Shown piece after piece: positions 17,584 to 26,556 of a stretch of DNA of 64,000 nt; positions within the stretch are counted from its first letter, which is position 1; each line of letters starts with the position of its first letter. The position numbers were made by a program, and so were the translations under genes. The notes beneath the pieces were generated by a model that did no database searches, had not been told where the DNA came from, and worked only from the letters and a program-made list of their open reading frames with translations. Source of the stretch: Candidatus Obscuribacterales bacterium (GTDB lineage: Bacteria; Cyanobacteriota; Vampirovibrionia; Obscuribacterales; Obscuribacteraceae). The DNA lies in contig JAIETF010000005.1 in assembly GCA_019745415.1 (NCBI GenBank), forward strand, positions 62,001 to 126,000, written 5' to 3'.

Positions 17584-17843
17584 GCTGGCTGTAGAGAGTT
17601 GGTTCTAGGTTTTGCTCTGTTCATGCTGAACTTGATTTCCTATAACTAAGCAGCTGTGTTTTCAGAATTCGACTGAGAGCCAAAGGGCTCAGGGCAACTA
17701 GGCTCTTGAATCGATCGAGAACCTGAAGAATAGTTAGGCTTAATAGAGGTCGCTAAGTTGCGTGAGAGCAGATTGACCAATGGCTCTGAATCTTCTCGTG
17801 CACTTTCCTGTGGATTGATGAGAAGCATTGCCACTGGTCAACC

Positions 17844-19442
17844 TTACGTTGGTCTGAAGAGGGCTTTCGCCACAGCCTCTTGCAGGCTTGGGTTGTCGAT
17901 AGTCAGCAGTGGCTCTAAATATGAGAACGGTATTTCGATATTGAAATAGAGGCAATTTTCAATAACGGCGATGTGCAGGTACCATGTATTACAGGGTGGC
18001 TCGGTTAGAATGGCAAGAAGCTTCTTTGAGTGTTCTTTTGCATCAAGTTCGCAGAGTCTGTTGACAGCTACACGACGTACTTCCGGCCTTTTGTCGTATA
18101 TGGCGAGACCGAGAAGCCAGTCAGCCTGACCGATTATTGAGGCATGAACGAAGTAGCTTTCTAGCGTTTCGATTGCCATAGAACTCTCGGTATTTTGATC
18201 GATTATTATGCTTAACAAGATTTGAGCGATTTGTTCATTTCGCTCCAAGTACTTGCACTGGCAGATGCTTCTTCGCCTCACTCGATGGCACTTATCTTTC
18301 AAAAGGGCTTGAATATGCTCGCTGTTCTTAAGGACCTTGCAGGTTTCGACTGCCAATTCTCTTACCCCTGGGTCTGGGCTCTCGGCCAGAAATTTCAGTA
18401 GTCTGTCTTGGTCATGGTCTTTGAATTCTCTAAAACCATCTATATTGAAGTATCTGTCGCCCTTTTCCCTCCACTTGCCATTTTCATCGCTTAGGTCCGC
18501 AATTATTTTGTCTACATCGAGTTCGTAGTTGTTTTTCTCTGGTGTGTTTGCCTCTGCTGATGGGCAATCGTTTTCTTTGGAGGTGCTCTGAGCTGATGCA
18601 CTTTGTTCTCTCTTTCTCGATATCGTTCTGACTTCGAGAAGTTGCTTTGCGGGTCTACACCAATTTTCGAAGTATTGACGCGCAGCTTCGCTTTCCCAGT
18701 AGTGATCGTGCAGGAAGAAATTGAATTCCTTCGCGACCCAACCAAAGGCATTTTCGTACTCTGCCTTTAGGCATTTGTAGGGGGGCTTCTCAGTCAGTTC
18801 CGCCAACTTCAATAGAAGTTCGTTACTAACGCAGTAGCAGAGGGTTTGGAGAGCAGCCGTTGCTGCCTCTCTGTCTGCTTCCATGGCTATCTCAAGAAGC
18901 CTCTTCTCTGCCCTAACCGGTTGTTCCCAAATGAGTGCTCTTGCTGCAATTGCTCTAAACTTGGGCTGAACTTGATCAAGCGCTTGAATAAGGAGTTCTT
19001 GAAAGTGTGGTTCGGTCCATTCTCCGAGCTTCTTCAAGGCTTCGCAGAATAGAGGGTCAAGAGGGTCTTTTGCTATTGCTACAACTAGTTCAGCTTCCTC
19101 CTTTTTAGCCATTCTCATGGCATGGCGTTTGATAGTCTCATCTCCGTCTTGCCACCACTTGGCTCTTTCCTCGGCTGTTTCTTCTGTGCAATAGTCACAA
19201 AGGGTCAGACTGGCGGCCTCTCTGACTTTAGCGGCGAGGCTGCCGTCCAAAACTATTTCAAGGAGAGGCTCGATTAATCTGTAGTCTTCAAGCGCAATGA
19301 GCGCTTTGGTAAGCTTTTCTAGAGCGTCCTCTGTTGGATCAATACTGTTGCGAAGTTCCTTAAGCAGAGGGAAAGACCAAGACCTATCTTTTGTCTCGAT
19401 AATTTCTTCCAGTGAAATTGAGTTTAGAAGTTGTTCTAACAT
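17844..19442 (-). CDS. HEAT-repeat-like protein
   Basis: 532 aa, repeated helical units (LLKFLAESPDPGVRELAVETCKVL, LLGLAIYDKRPEVRRVAVNRLCEL). Confidence 0.75.
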   Translation of the reverse strand: MLEQLLNSISLEEIIETKDRSWSFPLLKELRNSIDPTEDALEKLTKALIALEDYRLIEPLLEIVLDGSLAAKVREAASLTLCDYCTEETAEERAKWWQDGDETIKRHAMRMAKKEEAELVVAIAKDPLDPLFCEALKKLGEWTEPHFQELLIQALDQVQPKFRAIAARALIWEQPVRAEKRLLEIAMEADREAATAALQTLCYCVSNELLLKLAELTEKPPYKCLKAEYENAFGWVAKEFNFFLHDHYWESEAARQYFENWCRPAKQLLEVRTISRKREQSASAQSTSKENDCPSAEANTPEKNNYELDVDKIIADLSDENGKWREKGDRYFNIDGFREFKDHDQDRLLKFLAESPDPGVRELAVETCKVLKNSEHIQALLKDKCHRVRRRSICQCKYLERNEQIAQILLSIIIDQNTESSMAIETLESYFVHASIIGQADWLLGLAIYDKRPEVRRVAVNRLCELDAKEHSKKLLAILTEPPCNTWYLHIAVIENCLYFNIEIPFSYLEPLLTIDNPSLQEAVAKALFRPT

Positions 19443-19859
19443 CGATGGTTTTTCCCCTACGCATAGCCAGGAGCAGCCCCTCTATCTACAATTGCGTAGT
19501 TGCTGCTGCTGAGTACAATTGACTGCCATGACTGACATTTAACAAAACGAACTGTTCTAACCGGAAGCTAGGGCGCTTTCCGAGTATTAAAGAAGTCATA
19601 GCGGCTTTTAGTGGAAATGCACAAATATTGCTAAAGGCAACCTGAGGTGTATACGAGCTCAATCACGGCTGAAACCTCCCCGCACCATATTTATCCTAGG
19701 ATAACATGCGATTCTGCCGTCTCGAAAGCCTTGAAAGAATGTCACGAACAGGACACAGATAGGGGCTTATTATCCAGCCACAAATTGCAAAGCTTGATAG
19801 AGCTGCCCAGTTTGCCCCTTCCCCGTCTGTTTCTTTTCTTTCTCTTTGGTTGAATTAGT

Positions 19860-20927
19860 ATGGCAAGCGATTCTTTCGATCTATCTGCAAGCCCTGAAAA
19901 ATTGGCTAAGTCTTTGCGCAACCAGTTTGACAATATTGATGCTGACGGTTACGGCTCAATTACTCATGCCGATGTGAATGCATTTGTCCAGCGCAAAGAC
20001 CTCAATAAAGAGCAAACAGCGGTCTCTGAGTTTTTGCAGAAACATGTCTATGATATTGGTGCACTTTCGGGCAACCGAAGTTTCCAAAAGAGCGACATTG
20101 ACCGCATGGAGATGCTCGCTAAGTTTGATCCTTCCACTGGTTCCAATTCGGGCAAGATTCTGGTTCGTTCGATAGCTGGCGGTGCAGCCGGAGGTGCCGC
20201 TGCTACCGCTTTGGATTCACAAGCCACCGCTTCTGATTATGCCGAAGGCACAGGGAAAGGGGCGGCTGTCGGCGCGGCAATCGGGACAGTGGCTGCCATT
20301 GTGGCTGAGACTAAGTTTCAAAACGCCGTGAAAGATAAGCAGGCTATGGCTGACTGGGGATTCTTTAACGGAACCCAGGAAGAGATAGAGCCTGGTGAGC
20401 AGTATGTTCGCCCTGGTTTGCAGAAGAGCGATATAAAGACTATTGCCGATAGGTACTTGCCTATGCTTGATTTGAACCATGATAATTCGTTGTCGAAAAT
20501 TGAATTGGCTGAGGGGCTCAAGCCTTCCGCTAAGTTCATTCCTGACGAAGTTAAACCAGAATTGAAATTTATTCGTGACAACATCGAGGGAATATCGCAT
20601 CTTTCAGAGGCGACCTTGCAAGTTGTAGACGATAAAATTGACAGGGGCCTAGCTAGCCGCAGAGACTTGGATGTACTGGGCGGCAAACTCAAGCAGGAAA
20701 AGAAAGTGACCATGACTTTGGGCGCGTCTGTTTTGGGCGCAGCCGGGTGCGCTGGTGGTGCAATTGCTGGTGGCCTTGTCGCCAATGTGCCGGGCGCCAT
20801 CGGCGGTTGTGTCGCCGGTGCTGGGCTGGCTAGCGGCGGCAAAATGGCCTGGAATGCCAGGGGCATGGATGAGAGAAATGAAAGAAGGTCGGCCATCTAT
20901 AGCAAGCTTGATTCACAGTTAGACTAG
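19860..20927 (+). CDS. EF-hand protein with glycine-zipper segments
   Basis: EF-hand loops DNIDADGYGSIT and LDLNHDNSLSKIE; glycine zippers AGGAAGGAAATA and GAAGCAGGAIAGGLVANVPGAIGGCVAGAG. Confidence 0.82.
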   Translation: MASDSFDLSASPEKLAKSLRNQFDNIDADGYGSITHADVNAFVQRKDLNKEQTAVSEFLQKHVYDIGALSGNRSFQKSDIDRMEMLAKFDPSTGSNSGKILVRSIAGGAAGGAAATALDSQATASDYAEGTGKGAAVGAAIGTVAAIVAETKFQNAVKDKQAMADWGFFNGTQEEIEPGEQYVRPGLQKSDIKTIADRYLPMLDLNHDNSLSKIELAEGLKPSAKFIPDEVKPELKFIRDNIEGISHLSEATLQVVDDKIDRGLASRRDLDVLGGKLKQEKKVTMTLGASVLGAAGCAGGAIAGGLVANVPGAIGGCVAGAGLASGGKMAWNARGMDERNERRSAIYSKLDSQLD

Positions 20928-21144
20928 TCGTAGTTAGAGCAATCGCAGTATTCTCACTCTAGACTAGGTGCAGCATGCTCTGCTTTTGGCAGATAAAGAC
21001 CGGCTGTTGCAAGGCGAGGCTATCTAAGAGCCTGCCGGTCCTAAAGTTTGGGTGGTTTTCGCTGGATAATGCCATATTTCAATTGAGCCGGTAAACTAAA
21101 ATAATCGCTATAAGATTGCTTTTACAGAACTCAGGAGAGATTTG

Positions 21145-21693
21145 ATGTCTAGAAAAGAGCAGGTTTTGGCTTCGATGGCGATAGCCGCTTGTGTATTGGC
21201 TCAGCCAGCCCAAGGCGCAGATCTAGACAAACTGAAGAGCGAATTAGCTAAAGAGAAACCAGGCAGCCAGTCTGAGAGGGTTTTACTGAACGCTTTGGGG
21301 CATGAAAGCTTTAAGGCCGGTAAGAAAGAAGATGGTCGTAAATACTTCAAGCAGGTAGCCGATGGCTACAGAAAGTCTTTGCAGGCCGGCGAGAGTGTTC
21401 TAGCCGGGGCTGCCAACGCCGGCTTGGCATTTTCCCTTGAGAGTTGGGCTAATGATGAGCTGGCCTACGGCGCTGACCGTAAGAAAGCAGAAGCTTTGCT
21501 CTTAGAGGCTGGCCAATACTACGACAAGATGCCGCAGTCATCTATTCAGAGACTGAGCTTTCACAAGAGATTGCTTGAGTTTTATAAGGGCGGCAAAGAT
21601 AAAGAGAAGGCAGAGCAGCAAGCTATTGCAGTGGAAAAATTGGAAGCCCAGCGTCGCGCTGTTGATGCCTGTGTGGCTTGCGGGCGCGGTTAG
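21145..21693 (+). CDS. Secreted TPR-like hypothetical protein
   Basis: Signal-like N-terminus (VLASMAIAACVLAQPAQGA), helical repeat composition, C-terminal CVACGRG. Confidence 0.7.
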   Translation: MSRKEQVLASMAIAACVLAQPAQGADLDKLKSELAKEKPGSQSERVLLNALGHESFKAGKKEDGRKYFKQVADGYRKSLQAGESVLAGAANAGLAFSLESWANDELAYGADRKKAEALLLEAGQYYDKMPQSSIQRLSFHKRLLEFYKGGKDKEKAEQQAIAVEKLEAQRRAVDACVACGRG

Positions 21694-21701
21694 TTAAAGT
21701 A

Positions 21702-21738
21702 AAAGAGAGGGACTTTAGTGCTCCCTCTCTTTCTTTTT
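21702..21738. terminator. Rho-independent terminator
   Basis: AAAGAGAGGGA-CTTTAGTGC-TCCCTCTCTTT plus T-rich tail between convergent genes. Confidence 0.85.
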
Positions 21739-21764
21739 TCTTTCTTGCCGAACTGGTTTTGCAG

Positions 21765-22730
21765 CTACTGTCCCAAGATATAAGCGAACATCAAAGGCGC
21801 CACTATAGAGGCATCAGATTCGATAACGAAGCGCGGTGTATCTTCACCGAGTTTGCCCCAAGTGATTTTTTCATTGGGTACGGCGCCGCTGTACGAACCG
21901 TAAGAGGTGGTGCTGTCAGAGATCTGGCAGAAATAACCCCAGAGTTTGCAATCTTCCTGCAGGTCTTGCTGAATGAGCGGCACTACGCAAATAGGGAAGT
22001 CTCCGGCAATGCCGCCGGCTATTTGATAAAAGCCGATTGCTTCGTCTTTGCTGTTGGCTTTGTACCAGTCAATAAGCATTGCCATCTGTTCCAATCCTGA
22101 TTTGACTACCTGGAAATTGGAGATGTCTTTGCGTACGACGTGAGAAACGAAGATATTGCCAAGAGTGGAATCTTCCCAACCCGGTGTAAAGATAGGCAGA
22201 TTTTTTTCGCAGGCAGCGATCATCCATGAATCTTTGGGATCGATTTGATAGTGCTTCTTGATCTTGCCCCCGCGAATGAGCTGATACATAAACTCGTAGG
22301 GGAAGTAACGGTTGCCGGTCTTGTCGGCTTCTTGCCAAAGTTCTAAAACTTCGTGCTCGATGCGTCTGATTGCTTCGTCTTCGGGGATGCAGGTATCGGT
22401 TACCCGGTTCATGCCTCGATCATGCAGCTCTTGCTCTTCCTTAGGTGAGAGCTGTCTGTAATGCGGCACACGTTCATAGTGATTGTGGGCGACTAAGTTG
22501 AAAATGTCTTCTTCTAGGTTGGCGCCGGTGCAGCAAATGGCATGAACTTTATCTTGGCGGATCATCTCTGCCAGTGAAAGACCGAGTTCGGCGGTGCTCA
22601 TGGCGCCGGCGAGAGTCATGAACATCTTGCCGCCTTTATTCAGGTGCGCAATATAAGCTTCTGAAGCGTCCACGACAACGGCTGCGTTGAAGTGACGGTA
22701 ATGATGCTTGATGAACTCCTTGATTGCCAT
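21765..22730 (-). CDS. Deoxyhypusine synthase family protein (DHS-like)
   Basis: FMTLAGAMSTAELG, AICCTGANLEEDIFNL, SGAVPNEKITWGKLGEDTPRFVIESDASIVAPL with the expected catalytic-Lys region. Confidence 0.87.
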   Translation of the reverse strand: MAIKEFIKHHYRHFNAAVVVDASEAYIAHLNKGGKMFMTLAGAMSTAELGLSLAEMIRQDKVHAICCTGANLEEDIFNLVAHNHYERVPHYRQLSPKEEQELHDRGMNRVTDTCIPEDEAIRRIEHEVLELWQEADKTGNRYFPYEFMYQLIRGGKIKKHYQIDPKDSWMIAACEKNLPIFTPGWEDSTLGNIFVSHVVRKDISNFQVVKSGLEQMAMLIDWYKANSKDEAIGFYQIAGGIAGDFPICVVPLIQQDLQEDCKLWGYFCQISDSTTSYGSYSGAVPNEKITWGKLGEDTPRFVIESDASIVAPLMFAYILGQ

Positions 22731-23380
22731 TGGCTTGCTCCCCGATAAAGCGATAAAGATATAAATCTGAACAGTTTGCTATCCTATCGCTAATAGTTGT
22801 CAGGCGGATGCGAGGCTACGCGATTCTTAACCATAGAGCGGTTACATAACATTCATTGAGCGATGTTCTTCCAGGCTGCGCAAGCTCTGTCAATCAATGC
22901 AGCCATTATGAGGTTGGCTTAACAAGTCTTGTTCCGCTTCTCTCAGCTAGCTTTACCAGCCGTGATTGCAGCGCTGTTGCCCTGTCTCACCCTTGTGAAA
23001 TGGTGCGCAGTTCTGCTCCATCAAGCTCAGAATGCTTTTCCTAAGTCTTTGCTAATTTAAAACTTAGCGCGAGCGGCGCTGCAAGTCTTGCCCCATAGCT
23101 AGCCCTTTTCTTATGGTCAGTTACAAACTACTTTTCGCGTCTTGAAGGAAATCTGACAACTTAGCTTTTACTTGCCCGAATAAACACTGGGTTTAGCAAT
23201 TTCTTCTGTCACCACATCTGGTGCGACAGCTGATGTTGCAGAAAGCGATTTGTCGTCGACCGGTGGTCGTTTCTTCTAGTTAATCGCTTGCTTAGCAAGG
23301 CTGTATGCCGCTTTGCGCAGCTGGTTTAGTGGCGAAGAAAGTAGTTTCAACCAAATTAAACCCTCTCTAAGGAGAACCGA

Positions 23381-24607
23381 ATGTCCAGCATCTTCCTGAT
23401 TGGGCTGGGTGCGCTCGCGCTCCTCGCTCTCTATCTTTTCCTTCGTACCTCGCGCCGTGCCTCTGACCAGCGCGATTCTGTTCGTGACGATGATCACGCC
23501 ACCGGCGACACTGTCGGTCATGGCGATGCCCATAAGGGTCACAGCCATAGTGTGCCTGCCGGTGAAACCGAAGTGCTGGCCCCCGAGGCTGGTGACTTCG
23601 ACTCGGTGCACAAAGGCAAGGCTGCCTATCGTGGCTGCAAGTTCGACCCCGACGAAGTGCGCCGCACTCGCAATCTGGTTGGACCCAAGATCGACCTGTC
23701 CAACTTGCCGCCGGTAAACCCGGTGGTGCAGGCGGCTCTGGCTGCAGTCGATGAAAACCGCATTCGCGAGCATATGCTGCGTCTGTCGGGTGAACTGCCC
23801 CTGATGGTGGGCGGCAAGAGCATCAAGATCGCCACCCGCAGCACCCATCACGGTGACTTGCAGCACGCGCTTGCTTACATCGTCGAGCAGTACCAGGCTC
23901 TCGGCATTGCTGCCCGTCGTGTGCCCTACAAGGTGCGCGGCAAGCAGCTCGAGAACATCGAAGCCGTGATTCCGGGCAAGACCAACCCCGACAAGGTGGT
24001 GGTCATCGGCTCGCACCTCGACTCCACCGCCGGTCGTCCTTGGAGCGTGGAAGCGCAGGCTCCCGGCGCCGACGACGATGGTTCCGGCACGGTCGGTGTG
24101 CTTGAACTGGCTCGCGCCATCAAGGACATGGGTCTGCCCTACACCGTGCGCATTCTTCACTTCACCGGTGAAGAGCAGGGTCTCTGGGGCAGCTATGCCT
24201 ATTCCGACCTGGTTGCCGCAGCCAAGACCGATGTCGTGGCCATGGTGCAGGTCGACATGATCGGCTACTGCGGCAAGCCGGGCAACCGTGTCGACATCCA
24301 TGACGGTGCCGACAAGAACGGTTCGCACTCGATTGCGGTCGCCTTCTTCCGGGCGATTGCTCGCTACGGCATCAACCTCAAGCCGGTCGATACCCACAAC
24401 CATGCCGTCGATGATCGTTCGGATCACGCCGGCTTCCTCGACCACGGCTACAAGGCTGTGCTTATCTCGGAGGAGTTCACCGATGATGGCTTCAATCCGA
24501 ACTATCATCAGCTCTCCGACCGGGTGAAGAACTGCAATCTGCCCTACATGGTGGAAGTGGTGAAGGCGATCATCGCCCTCACCGTCGACCTGGCGGGCGG
24601 CAAGTAA
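23381..24607 (+). CDS. M28-family zinc aminopeptidase with N-terminal TM anchor
   Basis: VVVIGSHLDSTAG, GADDDGSGTVGVLELARA, FTGEEQGLWGSYAY, D..GY.. motifs; N-terminal IFLIGLGALALLALYLFL. Confidence 0.9.
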   Translation: MSSIFLIGLGALALLALYLFLRTSRRASDQRDSVRDDDHATGDTVGHGDAHKGHSHSVPAGETEVLAPEAGDFDSVHKGKAAYRGCKFDPDEVRRTRNLVGPKIDLSNLPPVNPVVQAALAAVDENRIREHMLRLSGELPLMVGGKSIKIATRSTHHGDLQHALAYIVEQYQALGIAARRVPYKVRGKQLENIEAVIPGKTNPDKVVVIGSHLDSTAGRPWSVEAQAPGADDDGSGTVGVLELARAIKDMGLPYTVRILHFTGEEQGLWGSYAYSDLVAAAKTDVVAMVQVDMIGYCGKPGNRVDIHDGADKNGSHSIAVAFFRAIARYGINLKPVDTHNHAVDDRSDHAGFLDHGYKAVLISEEFTDDGFNPNYHQLSDRVKNCNLPYMVEVVKAIIALTVDLAGGK

Positions 24608-24656
24608 ACAGTAAAGCGCTCGCTCCGCCGGGCGCTTTGCTGGTCGAGACCAGTAA

Positions 24657-24704
24657 GGCCGAGGGGAATCACTTTTGTGGTTCCTCTCGGTCTTCTTTTT
24701 TTTT
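24657..24704 (+). terminator. Rho-independent terminator preceded by two further hairpins
   Basis: CCGAGGGGAATCAC-TTTT-GTGGTTCCTCTCGG then TCTTCTTTTTTTT; upstream hairpins AAAGCGC..GCGCTTT (24613-24638) and CTGGTC-GA-GACCAG. Confidence 0.85.
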
Positions 24705-24945
24705 GAGATATTATAGAATGTAGTAAGACGAATACAGATCGGCAAGGGCGCGTGGACAGAAAAAATCCCCTCCACTTTTTGACGAGGGTCTTCGGGTCTT
24801 AATTCATGTCGGTATGTACATTAACGCTGGTTAAGAAGTGTTAAGGGCGCCTTGTTCCTTAACGTCTCATTTGGGGCTGTTCACATAAGGTTTGCTTTGC
24901 CTGTCTATAGTTCCAAATAGAGACTAATGCTTAACAAAAAACCGA

Positions 24946-26556
24946 TTGAAAGACTGCCGCACTAAACTCAAGTTAGCGAGCCCGAAAGCCAGAGAAGCGC
25001 CCTTGACCCAGACTTATCGCCACGACCTTGATGAAGCCGAGCTTATTGCCTTGGGTAGTTATGCAGGAGTTACTGCGGATCCCAAGCTTTGCAAAGATGG
25101 TTTCATCTATGTAGCTGATGTCTCTGAAACGGTAGATTCAGAGCGGTACGGACTGCGTTTAGACGGAAGAGATTACATTGGTCTGGCTGTAGAAAATGGA
25201 GCTAGCCTGGTATTGACCACCAGCGAAGTGCCTGAACATCTAGAAAATAGCTTTCAACAGTTAGATAAGCATCTGGGCTCGCGGGTGAAATTGCTTAGAT
25301 GCAGTGAGCCTTTGCGCTATTTAGGACCTCTGGCGCAAAGAATTTATTGCAATAATCCACCCGCTCACATAGCCTTGGTCACCGGCACAAACGGCAAAAC
25401 CTCAACGGTCAATTTCGCCAGGCAGCTTTGGCACCTTTGCGGTCTTTCCTCTTGTTCAATCGGTAATTTGGGGGCGGTGGTAGAAGGCGGCTCTGCTGAT
25501 ACTCTTCTTTGGGAGCGAGACCCGGTTCTTTCGGTGCCTGAGACAGTCACTCTCCACAAAATTTTTGCTCGTTTGGCTGAAATGCAAGTGCAGCACGTGG
25601 CTATGGAAGCCACCAGCCATGCCTTGTTCGATCACCGTCTCGATGGGGTTAAAGCCAGCCACGGAGTGTTCACAAACTTAACCCGCGATCATCTCGATTT
25701 TCATGGCGACATGAATGAGTATTTCAGAGTGAAGATGACTCTATTTGATAGTGTGTTGGCCCCTGGTGCTATAGCAGTTTTGAATGCCGATGCCGACTGG
25801 TTTGACCCGGCTGCCGCCATCTGCCGACGCCGTGGTCATGAAATAGTTGATTTTGGGCGCCAGGGTAAAGCCTTGACTCTGCTAGAGCGAGAGAGCACTG
25901 CTGCCGGCGAAATTTTACAGTTGAGATTAGGCTCGAGTTTTGGCTCCAAGACCGTCAAGGTGCCTGTCAAACTTAGAGGACTTTTTCAGATAGAGAACAT
26001 CTTAGCGGCTTTGTCTGTGGTGCTCACTTCGGGTGTGAACGTCGATGAAGCGGTGGGTAACCTCGCGGCCTTGTCTAGTGTGGAAGGTCGCTTGGAACTG
26101 GTGGCTGAGACAGATGCAGGGGCTCAGGTCTTGGTAGATTATGCCCATACACCTGATGGGCTTGCTCGGTCGCTGCAAGCTTGCCGCGGCTTCACCGCCG
26201 GACGTTTGATCTTGGTATTCGGCTGTAATGGAGACCGTGATGCCGGTAAGCGGCCTGAGATGGGGCGAATCGCAGTGGACTTAGCCGACTCGGTGATTGT
26301 TACAGACGGTCATCCCCGCAGTGAAGATCCCGAAGCAATAAGAGGGCAGATATTAGAAGGGGCAAAAGGAGCTATTGCCGTTGCGCCTCGCACCGAAGCG
26401 ATCAGGCTGGCTCTCGAACAGGCCGAAGCCGGCGATACAGTGCTGATTGCTGGTTTTGGTCATGAAAACTTTCAAGTCCTTAAAGACAAAAGAGTTTCCT
26501 ATTCAGATAAAGCAACAGTTCAGACCATTCTTGAGAGTGAGAGGAAAAGACAATGA
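24946..26556 (+). CDS. murE: UDP-N-acetylmuramyl peptide ligase (MurE)
   Basis: VTGTNGKTSTVNFARQL P-loop, FTNLTRDHLDFHG, VDYAHTPDGL, FGCNGDRDAGKRPEMG. TTG start (24946, or 25003). Confidence 0.92.
   Translation: MKDCRTKLKLASPKAREAPLTQTYRHDLDEAELIALGSYAGVTADPKLCKDGFIYVADVSETVDSERYGLRLDGRDYIGLAVENGASLVLTTSEVPEHLENSFQQLDKHLGSRVKLLRCSEPLRYLGPLAQRIYCNNPPAHIALVTGTNGKTSTVNFARQLWHLCGLSSCSIGNLGAVVEGGSADTLLWERDPVLSVPETVTLHKIFARLAEMQVQHVAMEATSHALFDHRLDGVKASHGVFTNLTRDHLDFHGDMNEYFRVKMTLFDSVLAPGAIAVLNADADWFDPAAAICRRRGHEIVDFGRQGKALTLLERESTAAGEILQLRLGSSFGSKTVKVPVKLRGLFQIENILAALSVVLTSGVNVDEAVGNLAALSSVEGRLELVAETDAGAQVLVDYAHTPDGLARSLQACRGFTAGRLILVFGCNGDRDAGKRPEMGRIAVDLADSVIVTDGHPRSEDPEAIRGQILEGAKGAIAVAPRTEAIRLALEQAEAGDTVLIAGFGHENFQVLKDKRVSYSDKATVQTILESERKRQ

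Noticed and set aside
22856-23044. 62-aa Cys-containing ORF (MSDVLPGCASSVNQCSHY..)
   Set aside because: No convincing RBS or codon structure; a chance ORF in a 600-bp non-coding region is more likely.
23276-24775. 499-aa minus-strand ORF
   Set aside because: Antisense to a clear M28 peptidase; its His/Val/Gly-rich translation is a by-product of strong GC3 bias.
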